From Aquirufa beregesia (lineage in GTDB: Bacteria; Bacteroidota; Bacteroidia; Cytophagales; Spirosomataceae), in assembly GCF_011090385.1 (NCBI RefSeq), contig NZ_SEWW01000001.1:620001-684000 (forward strand): a DNA stretch of 64,000 nucleotides. Reading direction: 5' to 3'. The position numbers were made by a program, and so were the translations under genes. The notes beneath the pieces were generated by a model, which worked only from the letters and a program-made list of their open reading frames with translations, searched no databases and was not told the DNA's origin. Shown piece by piece: positions 15,682-24,900 of the stretch. Within the stretch, counting starts at the first letter, position 1. Each line of letters starts with the position of its first letter.

Positions 15682-17580
15682 ATGGCCATAGTTAAACCAC
15701 ATTCTTTTTTTAGCGATTTTGATATTGCCCTCTTTTTAAATGGCAAACACACCCGTTTATATGAGAAACTAGGTGCATTTGAAATCGAATTAGAAGGAGA
15801 AATAGGTACGTATTTCTCCGTTTGGGCACCCAATGCTGAGTCTGTTTTTGTGGTGGGCAATTTCAATTTTTGGGATTCTACTGCTCATGGACTATATCCT
15901 CGTTGGGATTCCTCTGGAATCTGGGAAGGTTTTATCCCTCAGGTAAAAACAGGTGAAACCTACAAATATTGGATTAAAAGCAAGACTGGTGAAATCCTCG
16001 AAAAATTAGACCCGATGGGCCTTTTCTGTGAAACTCCTCCTAAAACAGCCAGTATAGTTTGGAATACTTATAAAGAATGGAATGATCAAACTTGGATGCA
16101 AGAACGAAGTCAAAAGAACTCGCTACATGCACCCATGTCTATATACGAAGTACATCTAGGTTCTTGGCAAAAGACCTTAGATAACGAATACCTAAGTTAT
16201 GCTGACTTGAGCGACAAATTAGTTCAATATGTCAAAGAAATGGGCTTTACTCACGTGGAGTTCATGCCCGTAATGGAGCATCCCTATGCGCCATCTTGGG
16301 GCTATCAAATTACTGGCTACTTCGCCCCTTCTTCTCGTTTTGGTAATCCTCAAGGTTTTATGACCTTGGTAGAAAGATTCCATCAGGAAGGAATTGGAGT
16401 TATTTTAGATTGGGTACCTTCCCATTTCCCTGGTGATGAGCATGGGCTACGTAATTTTGATGGGGGCTGCTTATATGAACACCCTGATCCAAAACGTGGC
16501 TTCCATCCAGATTGGCAATCCTATATTTTTGATTACGGGAAAAATGAAGTTCGAAGCTTTTTGATGTCCAATGCGGCGTTTTGGTTGGATCGTTACCACA
16601 TTGATGGTTTACGCGTAGATGCCGTAGCATCCATGCTTTACTTAGATTACTCAAGAAACGATGGAGAATGGGAAGCGAATGTATATGGTGGCAATCATAA
16701 TTTAGAAGCCATTTCATTTTTACAAGAATTAAACATTCACATGTATGGAGAATTTCCTGATATTCAAATGATTGCGGAAGAATCAACCAGTTTTCCTGGC
16801 GTAACCAAACCCGTTTTTCAAGGTGGATTAGGATTCGGTCAAAAATGGATGATGGGTTGGATGAATGATACGTTAAATTTCTTCCATAAGGACCCAATTC
16901 ACCGTAAATACCATTTAAATGATTTAACTTTTTCTCTCATTTATGCCTTTACGGAAAATTTCTGCCTCCCTCTATCCCATGATGAAGTAGTTTACGGCAA
17001 GAATTCTTTATTAAATAAAATGCCAGGAGATGAATGGCAGAAATTTGCCAACCTGCGGGTCTTATTGAGTGAACAGTTTACTCATCCAGGAAGTAAACTG
17101 CTATTTATGGGAGGTGAGTTTGGTCAAAAAGAAGAGTGGAATCATAATCAATCACTGGATTGGCATGAATTAGAAAACCACTACCATAAAGGTATCCAAT
17201 CAACCGTCAAGGCTTTAAATCAACTGTACCGAGAAGAAGCTGCTTTATACAGCAAACAATTCTCCCATGAAGGATTTGAATGGATCGAGTCAAACGACCA
17301 AGGTAATTCAGTTATTACCTATATACGTAAAGGTGAAATTGCCAAACAACAGGTGATTGTCATACTGAACTTAACTCCAGCTCCAAGAGAAAATTATCGT
17401 ATTGGAGTACCATTACCAGGTATTTGGAAAGTGCTATTCAATTCGGATAAAAGTGAGTTTGGTGGAAGCGATTATCCTATTTCAGGGGCTGTCATGACAG
17501 AAGCTATCAACTGGCAAGGAAAGGCATTCTCCATTTCATTGAACCTCCCTCCGATGTCCGCATTAATACTAAAGGCCTAA
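15682..17580 (+). CDS. glgB: 1,4-alpha-glucan branching enzyme
   Basis: This 632-residue GH13 enzyme makes alpha-1,6 branches in glycogen. It has an N-terminal CBM48 domain (GTYFSVWAPNAESVFVVGNF) and a TIM-barrel with DWVPSHFP (region I). DGLRVDAVASML carries the nucleophile at about D313, AEESTSFPG the acid/base at about E366, and LSHDEVVYGK the third acid at about D434. The C-terminal beta domain ends at LILKA. Its length is typical of the shorter glgB type that lacks an extra N-terminal module. No glgA, glgC or glgP lies beside it, so the pathway is dispersed. A terminator follows directly. Confidence 0.95.
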   Translation: MAIVKPHSFFSDFDIALFLNGKHTRLYEKLGAFEIELEGEIGTYFSVWAPNAESVFVVGNFNFWDSTAHGLYPRWDSSGIWEGFIPQVKTGETYKYWIKSKTGEILEKLDPMGLFCETPPKTASIVWNTYKEWNDQTWMQERSQKNSLHAPMSIYEVHLGSWQKTLDNEYLSYADLSDKLVQYVKEMGFTHVEFMPVMEHPYAPSWGYQITGYFAPSSRFGNPQGFMTLVERFHQEGIGVILDWVPSHFPGDEHGLRNFDGGCLYEHPDPKRGFHPDWQSYIFDYGKNEVRSFLMSNAAFWLDRYHIDGLRVDAVASMLYLDYSRNDGEWEANVYGGNHNLEAISFLQELNIHMYGEFPDIQMIAEESTSFPGVTKPVFQGGLGFGQKWMMGWMNDTLNFFHKDPIHRKYHLNDLTFSLIYAFTENFCLPLSHDEVVYGKNSLLNKMPGDEWQKFANLRVLLSEQFTHPGSKLLFMGGEFGQKEEWNHNQSLDWHELENHYHKGIQSTVKALNQLYREEAALYSKQFSHEGFEWIESNDQGNSVITYIRKGEIAKQQVIVILNLTPAPRENYRIGVPLPGIWKVLFNSDKSEFGGSDYPISGAVMTEAINWQGKAFSISLNLPPMSALILKA

Positions 17581-17584
17581 AAAC

Positions 17585-17617
17585 AATAAAGACTCAGAAA
17601 AATTCCGAGCCTTTATT
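17585..17617 (+). terminator. Terminator after glgB
   Basis: AATAAAG and CTTTATT outer arms and CTC/GAG inner arms form an imperfect hairpin starting 5 bp after the glgB stop, ending in a T-rich stretch. The remaining 160 bp to the next gene are AT-rich and hold nothing I recognise. Confidence 0.6.
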
Positions 17618-17780
17618 CAATCCGCCTAAGTAGTATTTTTAATGTTTGATTCTGTTTCAATACAATTTCGTCTTATTTTTCATTGAAATTGTACACAAAA
17701 ATAGTATTAATATTCAATACTTGAAATAGCATTAAAAAATATTTTTAACTATTCGAATAAAAAATAAAAATAAATTTGGA

Positions 17781-18188
17781 TTACTTTCGTTTGGCGATGA
17801 TATCCTCCATATCAGAAAGTTCTACTTCCAAAGCTTTCGTAGAAATTGTAATTTCCCAAGCACTCAAACTCAAGGCGAGACTCATCCCAATTAAACCTAT
17901 TCCGAAAAACCATCGGGCAATCATTTCTTCATTCATGAAAAGAAGAAACATGCATATCACGCTCAATAATAAGCTAAAAATAGCGATGATTTGCATGGAC
18001 TGTATCAGTTTCATGCGCAAGCGTAAATTCTCAATTTGCTTAAAAATCGCATCTTCTGGATTCTTTTGAAACTTAAGATGCAAGTCTCTAATCAAAGATG
18101 CCATCGACATGAATCGATTCGTAAAAGCAATCATCAATAAAGAAACAGTAGAAAACAATAAAGCGGGAGTTGAGATGCTAAGTTCCAT
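17781..18188 (-). CDS. DUF2721 family membrane protein
   Basis: The 135-residue protein has three predicted membrane helices (residues about 5-28, 62-83 and 90-112). Its opening TPALLFSTVSLLMIAFTNRF followed by ASLIRDLH is the hallmark of DUF2721. The loop between helices 1 and 2 is charged and includes EDAIFKQIENLRLRMKL. The function of the family is unknown. The gene is transcribed alone. Confidence 0.8.
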   Translation of the reverse strand: MELSISTPALLFSTVSLLMIAFTNRFMSMASLIRDLHLKFQKNPEDAIFKQIENLRLRMKLIQSMQIIAIFSLLLSVICMFLLFMNEEMIARWFFGIGLIGMSLALSLSAWEITISTKALEVELSDMEDIIAKRK

Positions 18189-18198
18189 AAGGAAATGG

Positions 18199-18433
18199 TG
18201 AATGGTGAATTGAAAATTATAAATTATGGATGATAGATTATATTTTTTTTGGAGTTAATTGTAATACCGCTTTTTGTAACTTAGAATTAGTTATTCAATT
18301 TAAACTGATATTGTAAACTTGAAACAATTGAATTAAATAAATGACAATCAGTAGATTATAAAACAAAACATTTACCATTTACAATTCACCATTCAAATCC
18401 GCCCATTTATAATTTACCATTCATAATTTATAA
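18199..18433. repeat. Imperfect inverted repeat between DUF2721 gene and pyrF
   Basis: TGAATGGTGAATTG (18199-18212) has its exact reverse complement at 18382-18395. Around these, degenerate AT-rich words built from AATGGTGAAT and TTATAAATTATG continue on both arms (about 18193-18240 and 18370-18433). The interior is plain AT-rich sequence. A related word series (CATTTATAACTTATAATTTA) occurs at about 26060-26090. This may be a dispersed intergenic element. Confidence 0.5.
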
Positions 18434-18434
18434 C

Positions 18435-19259
18435 TTACTTTCGGTATTCATCCAAATACCGATCCATTTCCTCCTGAATTTTCTTGGCTTCCCTTGCAGC
18501 AGAAACAGACGTATCTTCTCCAGCATAAATAATTCCTCTGGAAGAATTAACCAATAATCCTACGTTCGAATTCATGGTATATTTGGCCACATCTTCTAAA
18601 CTCCCGCCTTGGGCACCTACCCCTGGCACCAAAAAGAAATTATCCGGAGCTATTTCCCTCACTTTTTGTAAAAAATCAGAGCGAGTAGCACCAATAACAA
18701 ACATCAAGTGCTCCGCTGAACCCCAAGACATGGCTGTGCGCATAACCCGCTCATATAAAGGCATATAATCTTCCGATTTAGTCATTTGAAAATCATGACT
18801 TCCTACGTTAGATGTTAATGCTAATAGAATCACCCATTTATCGCGATAAGTCAAAAATGGCTCCACCGAATCACGACCCATGTAGGGTGCCACGGTAATC
18901 GAATCAAAATTCAATCCACTGCTAGCAGGGTCAAAAAAAGTTTGGGCATATTTCAAAGCCGTATTACCTATATCACCACGCTTCGCATCAGCAATCGTAA
19001 ATATATTCTTTGGAATATATTCCATTGTTTTCTGTAAACTTTCCCAACCTTTGGGGCCCATGGCCTCATAAAAAGCAATATTGGGTTTATACGCCACTGC
19101 ATAGGAATGAGTTGCATCAATGACAGCTTGATTAAATGCAAAAATGGGATCTTTCTCGGTACGAAATTTACTAGGTATCAGACTGAGATCAGAATCCAAT
19201 CCAACACATAAAAAAGACCGTTTTTGTTCTATTTGCTTAACTAATTCAGATGAATTCAT
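18435..19259 (-). CDS. pyrF: Orotidine 5'-phosphate decarboxylase, type 2
   Basis: The 274-residue enzyme decarboxylates OMP to UMP, the last step of de novo pyrimidine synthesis. It shows FLCVGLDSDL near the start, the catalytic lysine motif DAKRGDIGNT, TVAPYMGRDSVEPFL and VPGVGAQGG, and its length fits the longer type 2 family. The ATG at 19259 begins MNSSELVKQIEQKRSFLCVG; an upstream in-frame ATG would add 27 residues without family resemblance. The pyrR-pyrB pair lies 700 bp away on the other strand, beyond the rfbC-like gene, so three pyrimidine genes are clustered but not in one operon. Confidence 0.95.
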   Translation of the reverse strand: MNSSELVKQIEQKRSFLCVGLDSDLSLIPSKFRTEKDPIFAFNQAVIDATHSYAVAYKPNIAFYEAMGPKGWESLQKTMEYIPKNIFTIADAKRGDIGNTALKYAQTFFDPASSGLNFDSITVAPYMGRDSVEPFLTYRDKWVILLALTSNVGSHDFQMTKSEDYMPLYERVMRTAMSWGSAEHLMFVIGATRSDFLQKVREIAPDNFFLVPGVGAQGGSLEDVAKYTMNSNVGLLVNSSRGIIYAGEDTSVSAAREAKKIQEEMDRYLDEYRK

Positions 19260-19372
19260 AGAGATTGGGAAATGACATTGTTTAAATGCCGAAATATGAA
19301 TAATTTTGGCGCAAATTAAGTTCTTTCCAAGCAATATCAAAAAAAGAGGAAAGCAATCACGATCACGAATTT

Positions 19373-19912
19373 ATGCAATTTATAAAACACCAACTCTCAG
19401 GAGTTATTGAATGTATCCCAACGAAGTTTTTTGATGCTAGAGGCCATTTTTATGAGTCTTACAACCAAAAATTATTTGCTGCGAATGGTATTTCGGAAGA
19501 TTTCGTTCAAGACAATTATTCATTTTCTACTCCTGGTGTTCTTAGAGGATTACATTTTCAAAAAAATCCACACGGACAAGGGAAATTGGTACGTTGCATG
19601 ACGGGAAAAGTCATGGATGTAATTGTAGATTTAAGACAAGATTCCCCGACTTTCGGACAACATGAAAAATTCATTCTAGATGCTGACCAAGGCAATATGC
19701 TGTATGTGCCTGTAGGTTTTGCCCATGGATTTGTTGCCCTAGAAGAAACCATATTTGTTTATAAATGTACCGACTTCTGGAATAAGGAAGCAGAATCAGG
19801 AATTCGATGGAATGACCCAAGCCTAGCGATAGATTGGGGAGTAGCACAACCCATTGTTTCGGATAAAGACCAAATTTTGCCAGATTTTAATGCAGCAGAG
19901 CGAATCTTCTAA
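19373..19912 (+). CDS. rfbC: dTDP-4-dehydrorhamnose 3,5-epimerase family protein
   Basis: The 179-residue cupin enzyme shows FFDARGHFYESYN, VLRGLHFQKNPHGQGKLVRC (with the catalytic His of the RGLHFQ motif), GKVMDVIVDLRQDSPTFG and YVPVGFAHGFVAL, all diagnostic of RmlC/RfbC. It epimerises dTDP-4-keto-6-deoxyglucose on the way to dTDP-L-rhamnose for surface polysaccharide. Other rml genes are not adjacent, so a related sugar substrate is possible. It is followed after 34 bp by pyrR, which has its own promoter-like -7 box. Confidence 0.9.
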   Translation: MQFIKHQLSGVIECIPTKFFDARGHFYESYNQKLFAANGISEDFVQDNYSFSTPGVLRGLHFQKNPHGQGKLVRCMTGKVMDVIVDLRQDSPTFGQHEKFILDADQGNMLYVPVGFAHGFVALEETIFVYKCTDFWNKEAESGIRWNDPSLAIDWGVAQPIVSDKDQILPDFNAAERIF

Positions 19913-19946
19913 AATAGATTAGCTGAAAAACATTACCTTTGTACCA

Positions 19947-20486
19947 ATGACTCATAAGCTGATTTTATCAAGCCCATTATTGGAAATAACCATATCCAGG
20001 TTATGCCAAGAGCTCATTGAAAATCAAATTCAAGGTATTGAAACTGTCATTTTAGGCCTTCAGCCTAGAGGAATATACTTTGCTGAAAGAATTGCCAAAG
20101 AATTAAGTAAGCATCTTCCTGAGGCTCCTCAAATAGGCCAACTTGACGCTACATTCTACCGCGACGATTTTCGTAGAAGAGATACAGTTGCTCCTAATAG
20201 CACGAATATCCCATTTATCATTGAAAATAAACGGGTAATCTTAATTGATGACGTGTTGGCTACTGGTCGGATGGTTCGGGCTGCACTAGACGCCATGACG
20301 GCTTTTGGAAGACCTGCCAAAGTGGAATTATGTGTCTTAATAGATCGAATTTATAACCGAGATTTGCCTATTAATGCCGATTATATTGGTAAAAGTGTCA
20401 ATACGCTTTCCACCGAAAAAGTACTGGTTGAATGGACCGAACAAGGCCATGAAGCAGATAAAATTTGGTTAATCACTCATCCATGA
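19947..20486 (+). CDS. pyrR: Bifunctional pyrimidine regulator / uracil phosphoribosyltransferase PyrR
   Basis: The 179-residue phosphoribosyltransferase has the PRPP-binding signature VILIDDVLATGRMVRAA at about residues 95-111, DATFYRDDFRRRD and VLIDRIYNRDLPI, as in PyrR. It converts uracil and PRPP to UMP; RNA-binding attenuation is known for Firmicutes PyrR but I see no clear attenuator hairpin here. TACCTTTG (19934-19941), a good -7 box, ends only 5 bp before the ATG, so the transcript would have a very short leader. The gene lies 10 bp before pyrB, so the two are co-transcribed. Confidence 0.92.
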   Translation: MTHKLILSSPLLEITISRLCQELIENQIQGIETVILGLQPRGIYFAERIAKELSKHLPEAPQIGQLDATFYRDDFRRRDTVAPNSTNIPFIIENKRVILIDDVLATGRMVRAALDAMTAFGRPAKVELCVLIDRIYNRDLPINADYIGKSVNTLSTEKVLVEWTEQGHEADKIWLITHP

Positions 20487-20496
20487 TGAAATAAAT

Positions 20497-21414
20497 ATGT
20501 TGAAATCGCCACATTTATTAGGAATAAAAGACCTGGACGCAGAATCCATTGACCTGATAGTAAAAACGGCCAAAGAATTTAAAGAGGTTTTAAACAGACC
20601 TATTAAAAAAGTGCCTTCTTTACGCGATGTGACCATTGCCAATGTTTTTTTTGAAAATTCTACTCGTACCCGACTTTCCTTTGAATTAGCAGAAAAAAGA
20701 CTTTCCGCTGATACCATCAATTTTTCAGCCTCAGGAAGTTCAGTCAAAAAAGGTGAAACTCTACTGGATACGGTCAACAACATTCTTGCCATGAAAGTGG
20801 ACATGATTGTGATGCGACATGCTAGCCCAGGTGCTCCTCATTATTTATCCAAGCACATTAAAGCGAATATCATCAATGCCGGTGACGGTACTCACGAGCA
20901 TCCAACACAAGCTCTTTTGGATACCTTTTCTCTCCGAGAAAAATTAGGAGATTTAACGGGTAAAAAAATAGCCATCATTGGAGATATTTTACACTCTCGT
21001 GTAGCTCTTTCTAATATTTATGCCTTGAAAAAACAAGGTGCGCAAGTTCGCCTATGTGGGCCAAGTACCCTGATTCCTAAGCATATACAGAGCCTAGGCG
21101 TAGAAGTCTCTCATGATGTCAAAGACACGCTGGCTTGGTGTGACGCCGCCAATGTATTGAGAATTCAATTAGAACGTCAACAAATCAAATATTTTCCTTC
21201 ACTGAGGGAATATGCCCAATTCTTTGGAATCACTAGAAAAATGCTAGATGAATTACCCAAGGAAATTGTCTTGATGCATCCAGGTCCGATCAACCGAGGG
21301 GTAGAGTTAAGTTCTGATGCCGCTGATTCACCGCATTCCATCATCTTGGACCAAGTAGAAAATGGCGTGGCTATCCGAATGGCCGTTTTATATCTTTTGG
21401 CTTCCCGAGCCTAA
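20497..21414 (+). CDS. pyrB: Aspartate carbamoyltransferase catalytic chain
   Basis: The 305-residue enzyme makes carbamoyl-aspartate, the committed step of pyrimidine synthesis. Diagnostic motifs are FFENSTRTRLSFE (carbamoyl phosphate binding), MRHASPGAPHYLSKH, DGTHEHPTQALLDTF and MHPGPINRGVE. Length is normal. It follows pyrR by 10 bp. Its 3' end overlaps the convergent glycosyltransferase gene by 27 bp. No pyrI regulatory chain is present, as is usual for PyrR-linked pyrB. Confidence 0.96.
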   Translation: MLKSPHLLGIKDLDAESIDLIVKTAKEFKEVLNRPIKKVPSLRDVTIANVFFENSTRTRLSFELAEKRLSADTINFSASGSSVKKGETLLDTVNNILAMKVDMIVMRHASPGAPHYLSKHIKANIINAGDGTHEHPTQALLDTFSLREKLGDLTGKKIAIIGDILHSRVALSNIYALKKQGAQVRLCGPSTLIPKHIQSLGVEVSHDVKDTLAWCDAANVLRIQLERQQIKYFPSLREYAQFFGITRKMLDELPKEIVLMHPGPINRGVELSSDAADSPHSIILDQVENGVAIRMAVLYLLASRA

Positions 21415-22416
21415 AAAATCTTGATAAGCCTGAAACAGGGCCTTTGCCTCAATGCCTTCTCCGCAAGCATAATGCCCCAAAGGGCAGTTTTTTTTTCCAT
21501 GGTCTCCACATGGCCTACAAGTTAATGCCTCTTTTGTTTCAATAATTCTATTCCAATCAGCTAAGGGCCCAAAGCCAAAGGATGGAACGGTAGAACAATA
21601 GACTGCCACCGTCGGTACATTTTCTGCCGAACAAATATGCATAGGACCTGAATCATTCACAAAGCTCATTTTACTTTGTTGAAATAGATACGCCGATGCC
21701 AATAAAGGATGCCGACCCGTTTCATTCAATATCACCCGCTTACCTCCTTGGAATGCCTCAGCAATTTGATTGGACAATTCGATTTCTCCGGGTGACCCCA
21801 TCAGCACAACCACTTGATTTTCAGGCAATAACTGTACAAATTCTATCCAAATGCGAATGGGTAGTCGCTTGGTTTCCCAAACACTACCAGGAGAAATACA
21901 GATATATTCCTTCTTGCGCATATCAGGACTCATGGCTATTTCTGGAGCTTGTAAACAAGGTTTGAACACCTTTTCTCCTAACCAAGATTTGACTAAAGCT
22001 GTATTTCTTTCTACCTCATGGATCCCTGTCCCCCATTCATGTTTAACTTTCTCTGTAAAAAATAGAGACATAGGATTTTTATCAAAACCTACCACGCGCT
22101 TAGCCCCTATACTGAGGCTCAAAAGTCCCATGCCCAAAAATCGCTGAATCACATAAACGGCATCAAAATGCTCTTCAGAAAGATCATGCCTTAATTCTAA
22201 CCAAGAAGACCATTTTCTGGATTTATCATAGGACCAAACCTTTCTTACATTGGGATAAGGATATGCCTTGAACAGACTTTCATTCCCCTTCCTAACCAAA
22301 ATATGAATTTCTGAATCTGGAGATTCATTCCGTATCTTCTCTAATAAAGCAGTTGCCAATACAGCATCCCCTAAAAAAGCAGTTTGAATCAAAAGTACTT
22401 TGGAATGCTCAAGCAT
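21388..22416 (-). CDS. Glycosyltransferase family 9 (heptosyltransferase-like)
   Basis: The 342-residue protein begins KVLLIQTAFLGDAVLATALL, the GT9 N-terminal signature. Its C-terminal half contains SPGSVWETKRLPIRIWIEFV, VLMGSPGE and the acceptor/donor motif SFVNDSGPMHICSAENVPTV, as in ADP-heptose:LPS heptosyltransferases. It probably adds a sugar to lipopolysaccharide core at the inner face of the inner membrane. A cysteine-rich C-terminal tail (CRPCGDHGKKNCPLGHYAC) is common in this branch. It is convergent with and overlaps pyrB by 27 bp. Confidence 0.85.
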   Translation of the reverse strand: MLEHSKVLLIQTAFLGDAVLATALLEKIRNESPDSEIHILVRKGNESLFKAYPYPNVRKVWSYDKSRKWSSWLELRHDLSEEHFDAVYVIQRFLGMGLLSLSIGAKRVVGFDKNPMSLFFTEKVKHEWGTGIHEVERNTALVKSWLGEKVFKPCLQAPEIAMSPDMRKKEYICISPGSVWETKRLPIRIWIEFVQLLPENQVVVLMGSPGEIELSNQIAEAFQGGKRVILNETGRHPLLASAYLFQQSKMSFVNDSGPMHICSAENVPTVAVYCSTVPSFGFGPLADWNRIIETKEALTCRPCGDHGKKNCPLGHYACGEGIEAKALFQAYQDFLGSGSQKI

Positions 22417-22482
22417 AGAAAAAAATGAATGAAATGGCCATAAATTTAGTTAAATTTGGGACATTTTTATCCAATTATCTAC

Positions 22483-23712
22483 ATGAATTCGATTCAAACC
22501 CGAACGCTTTCCAATGGCATTATCCTTGTCCACCGACAAGTTGTACATACAGAAATTTCGCATGTAGGCATTATGTTGGACATAGGTAGTCGGGATGAAA
22601 ATGGCACCGAGCAAGGACTGGCTCACTTTTGGGAGCACATGGCATTTAAGGGTACTCAAAAGAAGAACAATATCCAGATTATCAATCGTTTGGAAATTAT
22701 TGGAGGAGAGTTAAATGCCTATACGACTAAAGAAAAGATTTGTTTCCATGCTTCTGTTTTAAGTCCGTATTACGAACGAGCCGTAGAACTATTAGCTGAT
22801 ATTACCTTTCATTCTACTTTCCCCCAGAAAGAATTAGAAAAAGAACGCAGTGTCATTTTGGAGGAAATGTCCATGTATTATGATTCACCAGAAGACGCTA
22901 TTCAAGATGATTTTGATGAATTATTATTCCCAAATCATTCTCTAGGAATGAATATTTTGGGAACGAATGAAACCGTTCAAGGATTTCAACAATCCGATTT
23001 GGTTCAGTTCATCGAAAGAAATATGGATACCTCTCGCATCGTATTTTCTTCCATCGGTAAATTACCTCATGAAAAAGTTTTTGCTTGGGCTGAAAAACAT
23101 TTGGGGCATATAAAGGCTAAAAAGCAACAATTAAAACGCCTTCAACCTAGTTTGATGATTCCTGAAAAAAAAGTGGTCAAAAGGGGGGTAACCCAATCTC
23201 ACATAGCTTTAGGCAGACAATCCTATGCCCTAGCTAATCCCAATCGGATGGCCTTTTTTACCTTAATCAATTTATTAGGCGGACCAGGAATGAATTCTTT
23301 ACTGAATGTTTCCGTCAGAGAAAGGCATGGATTGGTCTATTCCATAGAAGCTAGCTTTACGTCGTACATCGACTCAGGTTTTTGGGCCATTTATTTTGGA
23401 ACGGAACCCAATCAAGTGAATAAATCCATTAAACTGATCATGAGGGAGTTCGACAAACTTCAGCAAAAAGCTTTGTCAGGGCCAGCTTTACAAAAAATCA
23501 AGTCGCAACTCAAAGGACAATTGGCCATGGCAGAGGAAGGTAATTTAAACTTCATGCTCATGATGGCTAAAAACTTATTGGATAGAGAAAAAATTGAAAG
23601 TTTGGATGAATTATTCCTGCAAATAGATGCTATCACATCCGATAAACTGCAAACATTAGCGCAAGAGATGTTTGTACCTGATCAGCTAAGTTATTTAATC
23701 TTTGAACCCTAA
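22483..23712 (+). CDS. M16 family zinc peptidase (processing-peptidase-like)
   Basis: The 409-residue protein carries the inverted zinc motif HFWEH (HxxEH) in GLAHFWEHMAFKGTQ near residue 50, and the distal zinc glutamate likely in ERSVILEEMSMY. This is the single-unit M16B type related to mitochondrial processing peptidase. It has no signal peptide, so it is probably cytoplasmic. The ATG at 22483 is preferred because the family begins with a short lead into RTLSNGIILVHRQ. TAAATTTG (22451-22458) is a likely -7 box. hemW starts 8 bp downstream, so both are in one transcript. Confidence 0.88.
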   Translation: MNSIQTRTLSNGIILVHRQVVHTEISHVGIMLDIGSRDENGTEQGLAHFWEHMAFKGTQKKNNIQIINRLEIIGGELNAYTTKEKICFHASVLSPYYERAVELLADITFHSTFPQKELEKERSVILEEMSMYYDSPEDAIQDDFDELLFPNHSLGMNILGTNETVQGFQQSDLVQFIERNMDTSRIVFSSIGKLPHEKVFAWAEKHLGHIKAKKQQLKRLQPSLMIPEKKVVKRGVTQSHIALGRQSYALANPNRMAFFTLINLLGGPGMNSLLNVSVRERHGLVYSIEASFTSYIDSGFWAIYFGTEPNQVNKSIKLIMREFDKLQQKALSGPALQKIKSQLKGQLAMAEEGNLNFMLMMAKNLLDREKIESLDELFLQIDAITSDKLQTLAQEMFVPDQLSYLIFEP

Positions 23713-23720
23713 GGAATCCA

Positions 23721-24845
23721 TTGCACCTGTACCTACATATTCCTTTTTGTCGGCAAGCTTGTCACTACTGTGACTTCCACTTTTCTACGGTACTATCTCA
23801 AAGAGAGGTCATGGTGAATGCTATGGTTCAAGAATTAGAACTTCAAAAAGAGTATTTGCTCAATAAAAACCTAGACACCATTTATTTTGGAGGAGGCACA
23901 CCTTCCTTATTATCAGAAAAACAATTACATCTACTTTTAGATCAAATTCGCCGGCTTTATTCCATCAATCCCGATGCTGAAATCACCCTAGAGGCGAATC
24001 CAGAAGATTTATCGAAGGAATATATCCATTCCCTAAAAAAAACAGGAATAAATCGCTTAAGCGTAGGAATTCAAACATTTAAAGATGATAGCCTACAGCA
24101 TTTACATCGAAATCATAGCAGTCAACAATCCATATCTGCGATAAAGAGCGCCCAAGATTTAGGTGTAGAAAATATCAGCGTGGATATTATATACGGTCTG
24201 AAAAACCATTGCTTATCAGATACTGAAGGTGACATCCAACAAGCTATTTCCTTGGATGTTGACCACATTTCTGCTTATAGCTTGACCATTGAACCTAGAA
24301 CGGTATTTGGTAAACAAAAGGCGAAAGGTTTACTCAAAGAGACACCTGATAATCAAATGGCCGCCCATTTTGAATTAAGTCACCAACTATTACAATCCGC
24401 CGGTTTCGAGGCTTATGAAGTTTCCAACTTTGCCAAAAATAAACGCTATTCAAGACATAATTCCAGCTATTGGAATCAGGAAGAATATCTTGGGATTGGA
24501 CCTTCGGCTCACAGTTTTAATGACAAAAGCCGTCAATGGAACGTTGCCAATAATAAGTCCTATTTGATGGCCATAGAACAAGGAAACGCCTATGTTGAAT
24601 TAGAACAACTGAGTCCAGAAAATAGGATCAATGAATACATCATGACCCGATTAAGAACCATGTGGGGCTTGGATCTAGCTTATTTGAAACAGTCATTCGA
24701 ACAGATTAACCAAAACTTGCCAATGTTGGAAATCCAGAAATGGAAAGAAAAGCAATGGGCTCGAGAAGTAGATGGATTTTTAATCTTAACAGAATCTGGA
24801 AAATTAATTGCGGACAAATTGAGTAGTGATATTTTTCTAATTTAA
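23721..24845 (+). CDS. hemW: Radical SAM heme chaperone HemW
   Basis: The 374-residue radical SAM protein has the cluster motif CRQACHYCDF (C10, C14, C17). HemN has a fourth Cys two residues after the third; here it is Phe, which is the HemW pattern. Further motifs are IYFGGGTPSLL, ITLEANPEDL and RLSVGIQTF. HemW hands heme to respiratory enzymes rather than oxidising coproporphyrinogen. The start is TTG at 23721, preceded at good spacing by AAGGA; no ATG fits before the conserved LHIPFC. The gene follows the M16 peptidase by 8 bp. Confidence 0.9.
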   Translation: MHLYLHIPFCRQACHYCDFHFSTVLSQREVMVNAMVQELELQKEYLLNKNLDTIYFGGGTPSLLSEKQLHLLLDQIRRLYSINPDAEITLEANPEDLSKEYIHSLKKTGINRLSVGIQTFKDDSLQHLHRNHSSQQSISAIKSAQDLGVENISVDIIYGLKNHCLSDTEGDIQQAISLDVDHISAYSLTIEPRTVFGKQKAKGLLKETPDNQMAAHFELSHQLLQSAGFEAYEVSNFAKNKRYSRHNSSYWNQEEYLGIGPSAHSFNDKSRQWNVANNKSYLMAIEQGNAYVELEQLSPENRINEYIMTRLRTMWGLDLAYLKQSFEQINQNLPMLEIQKWKEKQWAREVDGFLILTESGKLIADKLSSDIFLI

Positions 24846-24900
24846 CCCGGCATTTCAATTAAGATTGTATTTTTGCAATCTATTATACCTCAACATCTCA

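Noticed and set aside
16400..16897. 165-codon minus-strand frame inside glgB
   Set aside because: It lies opposite a gene with all catalytic motifs, has no family resemblance and no promoter or ribosome binding site.
19913..19946. PyrR-responsive RNA attenuator before pyrR
   Set aside because: The gap is 34 bp with a -7 box 5 bp before the ATG, leaving no leader in which an attenuator could form.
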